From DAOUBP01 sp964513075 (GTDB lineage: Bacteria; Chloroflexota; Anaerolineae; CG2-30-64-16): a stretch of 64,000 nucleotides of DNA. This document shows positions 25,650 to 34,123 of this stretch, piece by piece. Every line of letters begins with the position of its first letter. Positions within the stretch are counted from its first letter, which is position 1. The position numbers and the translations under genes were made by a program. Below the pieces are notes generated by a model, which ran no database searches, was not told where the DNA came from, and was given only the letters and a program-made list of their open reading frames with translations. The stretch covers positions 7,370 through 71,369 of the forward strand of contig CAZELR010000016.1 in the NCBI GenBank assembly GCA_964513075.1. Reading direction: 5' to 3'.

Positions 25650-27140
25650 GTGATCCATGCTTATCCGTCCACCTTCGATGCGGCCCAGGCTGCCTTCCTG
25701 GCCGCGTATCCGTCTTACACGACGACAGCCGCGCTGGATGCTCTGCGCGAGCGTGAGTATGCGCGGCTGGACGCGGCCGGCCAGGTCTACCTGGACTACA
25801 CCGGCGGCGGGCTGTACGCCGAGAGCCAGTTGCGCCGGCACCTCGACCTGCTGAGCGGCGGCGTCTTCGGCAACCCGCACTCGCACAACCCCACCTCTCA
25901 GGCGATGACGTGCCTGGTGGACGATGCGCGGTCCTACGTGCTGGAATACTTCAACGCGCCACCGGGCGAGTACGTCGCCATCTTCACGCAGAACGCCAGC
26001 GGTGCGCTCAAGCTGGTGGGCGAGGCGTATCCGTTCGGGCCGGGCGATCACTACCTGCTCACCTTCGACAACCACAATTCGGTCAACGGCATCCGCGAGT
26101 ATGCGCGGCGCAAGGGCGCGAGGGTCACCTATCTGCCGGTCGTCGCGCCGGAGCTGCGCATCGACCCGGCGGTGCTGGCTGCGCACCTGGACCTGGCGCA
26201 GCCCGGCCGCCACAACCTGTTCGCGTTCCCGGCCCAGTCCAACTTCTCCGGCGTGCAGCACCCGCTGGAGATGATCGGCCAGGCGCGGGCCAAGGGGTGG
26301 GACGTGCTGGTGGACGCCGCGGCCTTTGCGCCTTCCAACCGGCTCGACCTGGCGCGCTGGCTGCCCGATTTCGTGCCGCTGTCGTTCTACAAGATGTTCG
26401 GCTATCCCACCGGCCTCGGCTGCCTGCTGGCGCGGCGGTCTGCGCTGGAGAAGCTGGCGCGGCCGTGGTATGCGGGCGGCACGATCACCATCTCATCGGT
26501 GCAGGGGGACGGCCACTACCTTGTGCCGGGCGAGGCCGGTTTCGAGGATGGCACCGTCAACTACCTGAACATCCCTGCGGTGGAGATTGGCCTGCGCCAC
26601 CTGGCCGCGGTGGGCATCGATGTGATCCACGAGCGGGTGATGTGCCTGGCGGGCTGGCTGATCGACAGCCTGACCGCGCTGAGGCACAGCACCGGCCAGC
26701 CGCTTGTCCGCCTCCACGGCCCGGCCAGCCTGGAGATGCGGGGCGGCACCGTTACGGCGAGCTTTTACGACCGGGACGGCCAGCAGCTCGACGACCGGCG
26801 GATCGAGGAGCTGGCGGGGCACCGGCGCATTTCGCTGCGCACCGGCTGCTTCTGCAACCCGGGCGCGGGCGAGGTGGCTCACGGGCTGACGCCGGAGATC
26901 ATGCGCGAGTTCTTCCGCGGCCCTGCGCCGCTGTCGTTCCAGGAGCTGCGCGCTGAGATGCGCGCCCGCTTCGGCAAGGACGTCAGCGCGGTGCGGCTGT
27001 CGGTGGGCCTCGCTTCTACCTTTGCCGACGTGGACACGTTCATCCGCTTTGCGGCCCGGCTGTTGGATCACACCGCGGCCGAGATCGGTGCGGTCGAGGT
27101 GACCGATCCCGGCTGCTCGGTGGACCGGGACGCGGCGTAA
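25650..27140 (+). CDS. Class V aminotransferase, molybdenum-cofactor-sulfurase-like (cysteine desulfurase fold)
   Basis: 496 residues, PLP fold type I, class V. The PLP lysine is Lys248 in SFYKMFGYPTGLGCL and the persulfide cysteine lies in LRTGCFCNPGA (Cys400/Cys402). Both phrases match the N-terminal domain of Moco sulfurases (MOCOS/ABA3). The MOSC domain that is C-terminal in eukaryotic enzymes is missing. It could deliver sulfur to the molybdenum cofactor of xanthine-dehydrogenase-type enzymes, one of which lies at 46730-50745. A general cysteine or selenocysteine lyase role is the alternative. GTG 25650 has AAGGA 9 nt upstream. The gene alone occupies the space between two 22-bp perfect inverted repeats. 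Confidence 0.85.
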   Translation: MIHAYPSTFDAAQAAFLAAYPSYTTTAALDALREREYARLDAAGQVYLDYTGGGLYAESQLRRHLDLLSGGVFGNPHSHNPTSQAMTCLVDDARSYVLEYFNAPPGEYVAIFTQNASGALKLVGEAYPFGPGDHYLLTFDNHNSVNGIREYARRKGARVTYLPVVAPELRIDPAVLAAHLDLAQPGRHNLFAFPAQSNFSGVQHPLEMIGQARAKGWDVLVDAAAFAPSNRLDLARWLPDFVPLSFYKMFGYPTGLGCLLARRSALEKLARPWYAGGTITISSVQGDGHYLVPGEAGFEDGTVNYLNIPAVEIGLRHLAAVGIDVIHERVMCLAGWLIDSLTALRHSTGQPLVRLHGPASLEMRGGTVTASFYDRDGQQLDDRRIEELAGHRRISLRTGCFCNPGAGEVAHGLTPEIMREFFRGPAPLSFQELRAEMRARFGKDVSAVRLSVGLASTFADVDTFIRFAARLLDHTAAEIGAVEVTDPGCSVDRDAA

Positions 27141-27153
27141 CGGCAAGATTAGG

Positions 27154-27215
27154 GGAATCGAGGCTTCAGCCGGTCTTTTTCAGGTCAAGAGCGTAACCGG
27201 CTAAAGCCTCGAGTC
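27154..27215. repeat. Imperfect palindromic element; its left arm is an inverted copy of 25601-25622
   Basis: Left arm 27154-27175 and right arm ACCGGCTAAAGCCTCGAGTCC region (27196-27215) form an imperfect hairpin. The left arm pairs perfectly over 22 nt with 25601-25622. The T-run at 27176-27180 after the left arm is short. It could also act as a terminator for the aminotransferase gene. Confidence 0.9.
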
Positions 27216-27249
27216 CAGTTTGCAGCACGGTGGTCCGAAGGGAGTTCCC

Positions 27250-28350
27250 GTGGACAAGACCCCTCTTTACCTCCAGATCGCCGACGCAATCCGGCAGGAT
27301 CTGCTGGCGGGCAGGCTGCATCCCGGCGACCTGCTGCCGCCCGTGCGCGAGATGGCGGCGCGTTGGAACTGCACGCCGGGCACCGTCCAGCAGGCTTACA
27401 AGGAGCTGGCGCAGCTTGGGCTGGTGGTCAGTCGGGCCGGCCAGGGCACGCGGGTGGGGGCCGCGCTCCCGGCCGCGGATCCGGGCCAGGGGCCGCTGCG
27501 GCACGCGGCGCTGGTGCACCAGGCTGAGGCGTTCCTCCTGGAGGTATTGGCGGCCGGCCATACGCCGGCCGCAGCCGAGAGTGCGTTTCGCACGGCGTTG
27601 GATCGCTGGCGGGCAATGTCCCAGGAGGTCAGCGGTGCGACTGCCACCGTTCTGCGCTTCGTCGGCAGCCATGACCCGGCTATCTCCTGGCTGGCGTCAC
27701 GGTTTCCCCAGCTGTGCCCCGGCTGCACCCTGGAGGTGGCATTTCCCGGCAGCCTCGGCGGCCTGATCGCGCTGGCCGAGGGCAAGGCCGATCTCGCGGG
27801 CAGCCATCTGTGGGACGCGGAGAGCGACACCTACAACGCGCCTTTCGTCCGCCGCTTGCTGCCGGGGCGCCGCGTGGCGCTGCTGACCCTGGCGCGGCGC
27901 CGGCTGGGCCTCATCGCACCGCCCGGCAACCCGGCCGGCCTGGCGGACATCGCGGATCTGGCGCGGCCCGGCGTGCGCTTCGTCAACCGCCAGCGCGGGA
28001 CGGGCACGCGCGTTTGGTTGGATGCGCAGCTTGCGCGGCAGGGCATCCTATCCGAGGCCATCGCCGGCTACGACCGGGAGGCGTCCACCCACGCGGAGGT
28101 CGCCGGCGCGGTGGCCGAGGGCCGCGCGGATGCCGGCTTAGGGGTCGAAGCTGCGGCGCTGACGTATGGTCTGGGCTTTGTGCTTCTGACCACTGAGCGG
28201 TACGACCTGGTGATCCCGGCCGCGGCCTGGGAGACGGCGCCGGTGCAGGCGCTGTCCGCCTGGCTGCATACCGAAGGCGCGCGCGCTGCCATTGATGTGC
28301 TGGGCGGGTATGAAACGGCAGAGACAGGGCAGGTGGTCTGGGTGGGGTGA
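27250..28350 (+). CDS. GntR-type regulator fused to a periplasmic-binding-protein-like sensor domain
   Basis: 366 residues. Residues 1-75 are a GntR winged helix (PLYLQIADAIRQDLLAGRLHPGD, then LPPVREMAARWNCTPGTVQQAY). After a helical spacer, residues 130-350 form a PBP_like domain: VGSHDPAISWLA, AEGKADLAGSHLWD, VNRQRGTGTR, GRADAGLGVEAAA. This soluble cousin of molybdate/tungstate-type binding proteins is commonly fused to DNA-binding domains. The ligand is probably a small anion or cofactor. Its place next to the Moco-sulfurase-like gene makes molybdate attractive, but that is inference. GTG 27250 has GGAG upstream. Confidence 0.85.
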   Translation: MDKTPLYLQIADAIRQDLLAGRLHPGDLLPPVREMAARWNCTPGTVQQAYKELAQLGLVVSRAGQGTRVGAALPAADPGQGPLRHAALVHQAEAFLLEVLAAGHTPAAAESAFRTALDRWRAMSQEVSGATATVLRFVGSHDPAISWLASRFPQLCPGCTLEVAFPGSLGGLIALAEGKADLAGSHLWDAESDTYNAPFVRRLLPGRRVALLTLARRRLGLIAPPGNPAGLADIADLARPGVRFVNRQRGTGTRVWLDAQLARQGILSEAIAGYDREASTHAEVAGAVAEGRADAGLGVEAAALTYGLGFVLLTTERYDLVIPAAAWETAPVQALSAWLHTEGARAAIDVLGGYETAETGQVVWVG

Positions 28351-28353
28351 ATC

Positions 28354-28362
28354 TGCTATAAT
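28354..28362 (+). promoter_or_regulatory. Extended -10 promoter of the M20 peptidase gene
   Basis: TGCTATAAT (28354-28362), a perfect extended -10, just after the stop of the GntR gene and without a recognisable -35. GAGGTG at 28384-28389 is the ribosome-binding site of the next gene. Confidence 0.7.
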
Positions 28363-28394
28363 GTAGCCACAAAACCATCACATGAGGTGTTATT

Positions 28395-29474
28395 TTGATC
28401 AACGAAACTCGTCTCATCCAAACCTTCCTCGATCTGGTCGCTATCGACAGTCCTTCCGGCCAGGAAGAGGCTATCAGCAAGGATCTGGCTCGCCGCTTTG
28501 CAGAGTTGGGCGGCGAGATCGAGCACGACGAACACTGGAACCTGATCGCGCGCTTTCCGGCTGAGCGCGGCGACTGGCTGATGCTCAGCGCGCACATGGA
28601 CACCGTCGGCAAGGATGTCGGCATCAAGCCGGTGATCCGCGACGGCGTCATCTACTCCGACGGCACGACGATCTTGGGCGGCGACGATAAGTCGGGCGTG
28701 GCAGCCATTCTTGAGGTCATCCGTTCGCTGCGCGAGGATGGCCTGGCGCATCCGCCGCTGGAGGCAATGATCTCAGTGGGTGAAGAGGTCGGGCTGAACG
28801 GCGCTAAGCTGCTGGACAAAAGCAAGCTGCGCTCGAAACGCGGTTACGTGCTGGACTCGGGCGGTCCCATCGGTACGATCGTGACGAACGCACCCAGCCA
28901 GGATGGGTTGGAGGTCTGGGTGCACGGCAAGACCGCGCATGCAGGCGCCGAGCCGGAGAAGGGGATCAACGCGATCGTGGTCGCCAGCGCGGCCATCGCG
29001 GCAATGCCGCTGGGCCGCATCGATCCTGAGACCACCGCCAACATCGGCATCATCCAGGGCGGCGTCGCCACCAACATCGTGCCGGATATGGTCTACGTCA
29101 AGGGTGAGGCGCGCAGCCGCGATGACGCAAAGCTGGCCGCGCAGGTGGCTGCCATGGCCGCAGCGTTCCAGGACGCGGCCGAACGCTATGGCGCGCACGC
29201 CGAGCTGAAGATCAAACGGTCATATACGACCTTCAAGCTTGCCGATGGGCATCCGGTGGTGGCTGCTGCGGTGAACGCGGCCCGCCGGCTGGGTTTCACG
29301 CCCAGCATCCAGGGGACCGGCGGCGGCTCCGATGCCAACATCTACGCCGAGCAGGGCATCGCCTGCGCGGTTCTCAGCACCGGCATGTCCGCGGTCCACA
29401 CGCCCGGGGAGCACATCGCCATCGCCGATATGGTCGGCGCGGCGCGCCTGCTGCAAGAAATCGTTACAAGTTGA
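28395..29474 (+). CDS. M20-family metallopeptidase (PepT/DapE-like)
   Basis: 359 residues. Two-zinc hydrolase of the M20 family: MLSAHMDTVG (His, Asp), GGDDKSGVAA (bridging Asp), ISVGEEVGLNGA (general-base Glu-Glu) and a late His in STGMSAVHTPGEHI. The dimerisation domain interrupts the sequence near residues 180-290 (WVHGKTAHAG). The pattern is closest to tripeptidase T-like peptidases. The start is TTG 28395, preceded by GAGGTG 5 nt away; no ATG is available near the conserved start. Confidence 0.9.
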   Translation: MINETRLIQTFLDLVAIDSPSGQEEAISKDLARRFAELGGEIEHDEHWNLIARFPAERGDWLMLSAHMDTVGKDVGIKPVIRDGVIYSDGTTILGGDDKSGVAAILEVIRSLREDGLAHPPLEAMISVGEEVGLNGAKLLDKSKLRSKRGYVLDSGGPIGTIVTNAPSQDGLEVWVHGKTAHAGAEPEKGINAIVVASAAIAAMPLGRIDPETTANIGIIQGGVATNIVPDMVYVKGEARSRDDAKLAAQVAAMAAAFQDAAERYGAHAELKIKRSYTTFKLADGHPVVAAAVNAARRLGFTPSIQGTGGGSDANIYAEQGIACAVLSTGMSAVHTPGEHIAIADMVGAARLLQEIVTS

Positions 29475-29540
29475 AGGTTAGAAGGTTCAAGGTTGAAGGT
29501 TGTGCTCTCCAACCTTCAACTTTGAACCTTGAACCTTAAA
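29470..29540. repeat. AAGGTT-unit tandem repeat forming a large hairpin
   Basis: Left arm (29470-29501) repeats GAAGGTT/CAAGGTT units and right arm (29511-29540) repeats the complement (AACCTTCAA, GAACCTT). Together they can fold into a 25-30 bp imperfect hairpin with a 9-nt loop. It sits between the M20 peptidase and the lipase gene and could act as a terminator. Confidence 0.88.
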
Positions 29541-29556
29541 CCATCTTGGAGGTCCT

Positions 29557-30573
29557 ATGTCCCGTCCATTTCCGGTGATGTTTGTTCATGGGTTCAACGG
29601 CGATCCGGGCGACTGGACCGATGGGGGGTTCCGGCAGTATCTGGTGGAACACGGCGGTCTGGACCCGGAACTGGTGCGTATCTTCCGCTATGGTGTGGCG
29701 GAGGATGGCACGTACAATAATCGCGGCGACCTGCGCCAGATCTCGTCACGGTTGGCGGGCGTGGGGTTGAGCGATGCGGAGAAGCTGACGTGCAGCGTGG
29801 ACCAGCTCAGCGCAGACAGCACTGCGAAGGGCGGTCCCGCCCAGGTGACGCTGATTGCGCACAGTTTAGGCGGCATCATCAGCCGCTATTACCTGAGCCG
29901 GCGCGCGGCAGATGAGTTCGGCGCGGTCTACCGCGGCAATGTGGGCCGGCTGATCACCATCGGCTCGCCGCACCGGGGCGTGGATCTGCTGCGCCTGACC
30001 GCGCTGGCCCCGCGCAACTCTTTGATCTGGCGCTTCATCCGCCTGTTGGAACGGTTGGGGCTGGCGCCCGCACTGCCGGCGTCGGCGGTGGAGGCTTGGG
30101 AAGCTGCGTTCGCGCAGAGCCAGAAGGAGGAGCGCGGCCGGATGGTTCCGGAGACGCTGCCGGGAGAGCGTGTGCTGCTCACGGACACGCCGATCTATCA
30201 GCAGCTTGCGCCTGAAAGCCCGGTGTTGGCCGAGCTGAATCGGCCCGGCACGCTGCCCAGCCAGATCGAGGCGCACACCTTCTACGGCGACATCCGCGCG
30301 GGCGTGCGCATCACTGCGGGTGGGCTGAAATTGGTGGACGAAACGGTCAGCTTCGGCGATATGGCCGTGCCGGCCTACAGCGCGCGGGAGATTCCCGGCG
30401 CGCAGGCCACGCCGCACCCCTATGTGAGCGAGAAGCGGCTGGAGATGACGCTGCGGCTGCGGCCGCCGGAAGCGGAGCGGTCGCTGGCCGCGCTCCTGCC
30501 CGACGTTGCGCACGCCAAGCTGCTGTCCAATCCCGCGGTGCATGACGGTGTCCTGGCGCTGTTGAACGATTAG
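29557..30573 (+). CDS. Alpha/beta hydrolase, PGAP1/lipase-like
   Basis: 338 residues. The start PVMFVHGFNGDPGDW is the oxyanion region and LIAHSLGGIISRYYL holds the nucleophile serine; the GSPHRGVDLL segment is typical of PGAP1-like and class I lipases. No signal peptide, so probably cytosolic. TTGGAGGTCCT is a strong ribosome-binding site 5-8 nt before ATG 29557. The last 100 residues are less typical and may contain the catalytic His in TPHPYVS. Confidence 0.88.
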   Translation: MSRPFPVMFVHGFNGDPGDWTDGGFRQYLVEHGGLDPELVRIFRYGVAEDGTYNNRGDLRQISSRLAGVGLSDAEKLTCSVDQLSADSTAKGGPAQVTLIAHSLGGIISRYYLSRRAADEFGAVYRGNVGRLITIGSPHRGVDLLRLTALAPRNSLIWRFIRLLERLGLAPALPASAVEAWEAAFAQSQKEERGRMVPETLPGERVLLTDTPIYQQLAPESPVLAELNRPGTLPSQIEAHTFYGDIRAGVRITAGGLKLVDETVSFGDMAVPAYSAREIPGAQATPHPYVSEKRLEMTLRLRPPEAERSLAALLPDVAHAKLLSNPAVHDGVLALLND

Positions 30574-30605
30574 GGAGCGGTGCATCCGCAGGTCAGGTGA
30601 ATCCG

Positions 30606-31298
30606 ATGCGCGTATTCCAAGTGACGTGGCGAACTCTCACCGCGCTCTACGACGAGCTGTTCTCGTTGGTGGGCTTGAGCCTGTTGTGGTGGGTCACCGG
30701 CGGCGTGTTTGCGGGCGCGGCGGTGGCGATCGGATGGGCGCTTTTCGCGGCGCACACAGCGTGGTGGATCGCGCCGCTGGCGGCGATTCCGGCCGGGCCG
30801 GCCACCGCAGCATTGGCTGTGGCGGCTCGGCGGTGTGCCCGCGGGACCAATGCGAATCGCGGCCACTTCCTGGAGGGGTTCAAGGCGTATTGGCGGCCCG
30901 CTCTTGCCATCAGCGCCATCAGCATGGCCGCGCTGGCGCTGATGGCGCTGAACCTGGCCTTTTACTTTGTCCAGGCGAACAGCTTCCTGCGGGCGTTCAC
31001 GTTTCTGTGGGCCTATGTGATTTTGCTCGGGTTGGGCATCCAGATGCACGTCTATCCAGCCCTGGTCAGCCTGGAGCGGCCTACAATCTGGATGGCCTTC
31101 CGCATTGCCCTGGCGGCGATGCTGGCCCACCCGGTCTATTCGCTGCTGCTGTTGATCATTGCGGGCGCGTTCACTGTGCTCAGCGTCGCGTTGCCGATAC
31201 TGATCATCCTCATCTGGCCCGCGCTGATCCTGCTGCTGGGGATGCAGTCACTCCGGTTCTTTCTGGCTGGGATCGGGATGAAGATCGATGAGAGTTAG
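30606..31298 (+). CDS. DUF624/YesL-like integral membrane protein
   Basis: 230 residues with about six hydrophobic helices. The order (aromatic first helix, GPATAALAVAARRCARG loop, then long helical pairs) resembles the YesL/DUF624 family, often found beside sugar-uptake genes. No such genes are adjacent here. GTG 30597 is an alternative start 9 nt upstream; ATG 30606 has AGGTGA before it. It is convergent with the HypE-like gene, 3 bp apart. Confidence 0.75.
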   Translation: MRVFQVTWRTLTALYDELFSLVGLSLLWWVTGGVFAGAAVAIGWALFAAHTAWWIAPLAAIPAGPATAALAVAARRCARGTNANRGHFLEGFKAYWRPALAISAISMAALALMALNLAFYFVQANSFLRAFTFLWAYVILLGLGIQMHVYPALVSLERPTIWMAFRIALAAMLAHPVYSLLLLIIAGAFTVLSVALPILIILIWPALILLLGMQSLRFFLAGIGMKIDES

Positions 31299-31301
31299 GC
31301 C

Positions 31302-32327
31302 CTAGCTGAACAGCCTGGTCACTTCGTCAGCGGCGAATAGGGGCCACGGAACCGGCCGGCCGCTGCGGCGTGCGATCAGGCCCTCCGACGCGGGCGTCAC
31401 ACTGCCGATCCGGGCGGTGGGGTAGCCGGCTGCGGCCAGTATCGCGGCCAGGTGACCGGCGTCCGCGTGCGCGGCCGTCATCAGGATGGCGCCCGAGGCG
31501 ATGGTGCCCAACGGATCCAGGCCAAACTCCCGGCACAAGATGGCGCTTTCGGGCGGAATCGGGATCGCGTCCAGGTCGATCGTGAGTCCTACCTCGGCCA
31601 CGCGCGCGATCTCCAGCAGGCCGGTCATGACGCCGCCTTCGGTGGGATCGTGCATGGCGTGCACTTTGCCGGTCTCGGCTGCCAGCAGCGCGGGCGCGAC
31701 GACGCTGATGCCGGGGTCGTGCAAATAGCCCTGTGCCCGCGCGATGAAGTCTTCGCCGTAGCCGCGGCGCTGCAGTTCGGCAGCGCGTTCGAATGCGATC
31801 AGCGCGGTCCCCTCGATGGGCGCGGGCTTGACCAGCAGCACGGCATCCCCCGATCGCGCGCCGGACGACAAGATCAGCCGGTCGCGCGCCACTTCGCCCA
31901 ACATCGTGCCCGAGACAATGGGACGGTTCAGGCCGATGGTGATTTCCGTGTGCCCGCCGGCCAGGCTGACGCCGAGCGCGGCGCAGGCATCGGCGATCTG
32001 CGCAAAGATGCGTTCGGCCAACTCCGCCGTAGCCTGTTCCGCGGGCAGGAGCACCGTCGCCAGGAACCAGCGCGGCTGCGCGCCCATGACCGCGACATCG
32101 TTTGCGTTGACGTTTACCACATACCAGCCGATTTCGCTGGTGGCAAACGTGATGGGATCGGTCTTGGCCACCAGGCAGCGATCGCCGAAATCGAACACGG
32201 CCGCGTCTTCCCCGGCACGCGGGCCGACGATGATGCGCGGGTCGTCCGGCGCGAAGCGGGTGAGCAGGCTTTCCAGCAAGGGCAGCGGCAGCTTGCCGGC
32301 AGGCAGCGGGGTGGGGTGAACGGTCAT
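31302..32327 (-). CDS. HypE/AIR-synthase-related protein
   Basis: 341 residues. PurM/HypE-type fold: VGPRAGEDAAVFDFGD near residue 35 (ATP-binding), NVNANDVAVMGAQPRWFLA near residue 75, AGGHTEIT, and MHDPTEGGVM in the second domain. HypE proper ends in a conserved PRIC for the cyanide transfer; this protein ends DEVTRLFS and lacks that Cys, so it is an AIR-synthase-related protein of unknown reaction and not a hydrogenase maturation factor. ATG 32327 has GAGG upstream. An in-frame extension to 32447 runs into the repeat region and was rejected. Confidence 0.88.
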   Translation of the reverse strand: MTVHPTPLPAGKLPLPLLESLLTRFAPDDPRIIVGPRAGEDAAVFDFGDRCLVAKTDPITFATSEIGWYVVNVNANDVAVMGAQPRWFLATVLLPAEQATAELAERIFAQIADACAALGVSLAGGHTEITIGLNRPIVSGTMLGEVARDRLILSSGARSGDAVLLVKPAPIEGTALIAFERAAELQRRGYGEDFIARAQGYLHDPGISVVAPALLAAETGKVHAMHDPTEGGVMTGLLEIARVAEVGLTIDLDAIPIPPESAILCREFGLDPLGTIASGAILMTAAHADAGHLAAILAAAGYPTARIGSVTPASEGLIARRSGRPVPWPLFAADEVTRLFS

Positions 32328-32371
32328 TGCGCCTCGATACAGGGTTTTGGTCGTGCGTTCGGAGTATAGTT

Positions 32372-32530
32372 CACGCATCCGGCGACTGCAAGTCCGGGCG
32401 CCCGGCGACTGGAAGTCCACGCACCCGGCGACTGTAAGTCGCAGCAACCATTGCGAAGTCGGCCTGCGCCGACTGGGACTTAGTCCACGCAGGTGGACTT
32501 TGTGACGGTTGCAGCGGTTTCCAACCGCCC
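32372..32530. repeat. GGCGACTGTAAGTCG-family intergenic repeat (copy C) in a 360-bp gene-free gap
   Basis: The gap 32328-32691 has no gene. It contains three short direct copies of an (A/C)CCGGCGACTG-AAGTCC/CG unit (32377-, 32401-, 32424-), then a longer block with CTGCGCCGACT, TTAGTCCACGCAGGTGGACTTTG and a GGTTGCAGCGGTTTCCAACC hairpin. The block 32424-32495 is related to the two 86-bp direct repeats at 56959-57139. The rest of the gap holds only the promoter at 32618-32646. Confidence 0.9.
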
Positions 32531-32617
32531 GAACCTGTGCCGACTAGAAGTTACACGAGAGGAGTTCGCATCCTCAGGGTCATTCTGACGACTATGACCC
32601 CGCTGCCAGCGCGCTGT

Positions 32618-32646
32618 TTCTGTGAAACCTTACTTTCAGTTATAAT
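32618..32646 (+). promoter_or_regulatory. Promoter of the transporter-ubiE-ubiX operon
   Basis: A perfect TATAAT (32641-32646) with a weak -35 candidate, TTCTGT (32618-32623), at 17 nt. The 45-nt leader is too short for a riboswitch aptamer such as FMN or TPP. Confidence 0.55.
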
Positions 32647-32691
32647 CAGCTTCATGTGAATCGCAGATGTCTTGTATGGAGTCATAAGAGC

Positions 32692-33264
32692 ATGTCTGAT
32701 TCGACTAATAAAGGGCCTGGACAAGGGCAGTTGGTTAGCCACTTGTCGCCGGCCGCTATTGCCCTGGTGGCGGTGCTGATTGCGCTCACGGTGGTGTTTA
32801 CCCTCTCGGTGCGCGTGGCAACGTCAGCGGGGGGATACCTTAACTTCTCGGATGTGGCCATCACGTTTGCCGGCCTGGCGTTCGGTCCCTGGATCGGGAT
32901 GGTGGCCGGCGGGGTCGGCACCGCGCTGGCTGACTTGCTGGGAGGGTTCGGGGCATTCGCTCCGCTCAGCCTGGTGGCGCACGGCCTGGAGGGCCTGCTG
33001 ATTGGCCTACTGGGTTGGCGTCGCCGCGGCGCGTGGGCGATGGCCGGCGCGTGGGCGGCCGGCGGTGTGGTGATGGTGGCGGTTTACCTGGTGGGCGAGG
33101 GGTTGTTTTACACCGGCTGGCCTCTTGCATTGGCTGAGGCGCCCTGGAACGCTTTTCAGGCCGTGGTAGGCGGTGCAGTCGGCATCCCACTCGTGCTGGC
33201 GGTGCGCAAGGCGTACCCGCCCATCGAGCGCCTGGGCCGCCGGCAGAGCTGGACGGAGGATTGA
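32692..33264 (+). CDS. ECF-type transporter S component (vitamin/precursor-binding membrane protein)
   Basis: 190 residues, about five to six helices. The layout fits an ECF S component: first helix ending in ATSAGGYLNFSDV, then FAGLAFGPWIGMVAGGVGTALADLLGG, the family's classic second and third helices. S components bind vitamins or precursors (riboflavin, thiamine precursors, pyridoxine). The specificity cannot be read. Normally they pair with EcfT and EcfA; here the following ATPase and permease are of the SsuB/SsuC type. ATG 32692 has GGAG 10 nt upstream. Confidence 0.78.
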   Translation: MSDSTNKGPGQGQLVSHLSPAAIALVAVLIALTVVFTLSVRVATSAGGYLNFSDVAITFAGLAFGPWIGMVAGGVGTALADLLGGFGAFAPLSLVAHGLEGLLIGLLGWRRRGAWAMAGAWAAGGVVMVAVYLVGEGLFYTGWPLALAEAPWNAFQAVVGGAVGIPLVLAVRKAYPPIERLGRRQSWTED

Positions 33265-33295
33265 GGCCGCGGTGAGTGGTGTTGAGGCCCGACTG

Positions 33296-34123
33296 ATGGC
33301 CGTGGCGCCGATGGTTGAGTTCACCAACCTGACCTTTGCCTACGGTGAGGGCGCGCCGGTCTTCCGCGATTTCACCTGGACCGTGGCAACCGGCGAGGCG
33401 TGGGCGATCATCGGCACGTCGGGCTGCGGCAAGAGCACGCTGCTTTACCTGGCGGCCGGGCTGCGGCAGCCGCAGGGGGGGGACGTGCGGGTCGACGGCG
33501 AGTCCGTGCTGCGGCCGCGGGCCAGCACGGGGTTGGTGTTGCAGGATTACGGGCTGCTGCCCTGGGCTACGGTATGGGACAACGTGGCGCTGCCCATGCG
33601 GATGGGGCAGTTCTACCGGCGCAAGGAGGGTGCGAACGACGTGCTGCGGCCTTATCCCCGTTCGGACATTCCAGCGGCGCAGGTGGATGTTTGGCTGGAC
33701 CGGTTGGGGATTGCGGAGGTGCGGGATAAGTATCCGGGGCAGATCAGCGGGGGGCAGCGGCAGCGCACGGCGATCGCGCGCAGCCTCTTGCAGCAGTCCA
33801 GGCTGCTGTTGATGGATGAGCCGTTTTCGTCGTTGGATGCGGTCAGCCGCGAGGATTTGCAGCGGCTGACCCTGGAACTGCGCCAGGAGACCGGCGTGAC
33901 GACGGTGGTGGTCACCCATACCATCGAAGAAGCGGCGTTTCTGGGCCAGCGGATCCTGGTGTTGAAGCGGCCGCCCAATACCTGTGCGACCATCATCGAG
34001 AATCCGGCTGCGGGTTCCCCGGGGTATCGCGGGCAGCCGGCCTATTGGCAGAAGTGCGCCGAGCTGCGTTCGGCGCTCGATGAGGCGGCAACCATGCCGG
34101 GTGACGACGATGCGGCGCCGTGA
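33296..34123 (+). CDS. ABC transporter ATP-binding protein, NitT/TauT (SsuB)-type
   Basis: 275 residues. Walker A GTSGCGKST, Q-loop LQDYGLLPWATVWDN, signature ISGGQRQR, Walker B LLLMDEPFSSLD and switch VVTHTIEEAAFL are all intact. The Q-loop wording and spacing are of the nitrate/taurine/sulfonate importer type. About 20 extra residues lie between the Q-loop and the signature (GQFYRRKEGAND). GTG 33272 is an alternative start. The stop overlaps the permease gene by 14 bp. Confidence 0.92.
   Translation: MAVAPMVEFTNLTFAYGEGAPVFRDFTWTVATGEAWAIIGTSGCGKSTLLYLAAGLRQPQGGDVRVDGESVLRPRASTGLVLQDYGLLPWATVWDNVALPMRMGQFYRRKEGANDVLRPYPRSDIPAAQVDVWLDRLGIAEVRDKYPGQISGGQRQRTAIARSLLQQSRLLLMDEPFSSLDAVSREDLQRLTLELRQETGVTTVVVTHTIEEAAFLGQRILVLKRPPNTCATIIENPAAGSPGYRGQPAYWQKCAELRSALDEAATMPGDDDAAP

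Noticed and set aside
25553..27215. Complete insertion sequence
   Set aside because: Inverted repeats are present, but the enclosed gene is a PLP enzyme, no transposase is seen and no clear target duplication was found beside the arms.
31302..32327. hypE (hydrogenase maturation)
   Set aside because: The C-terminal Cys motif needed by HypE is absent and no hydrogenase genes are nearby; kept as an AIR-synthase-related protein.
32647..32691. FMN or TPP riboswitch before the ECF-type S component
   Set aside because: The leader is about 45 nt, too short for either aptamer, and no conserved aptamer blocks were seen.
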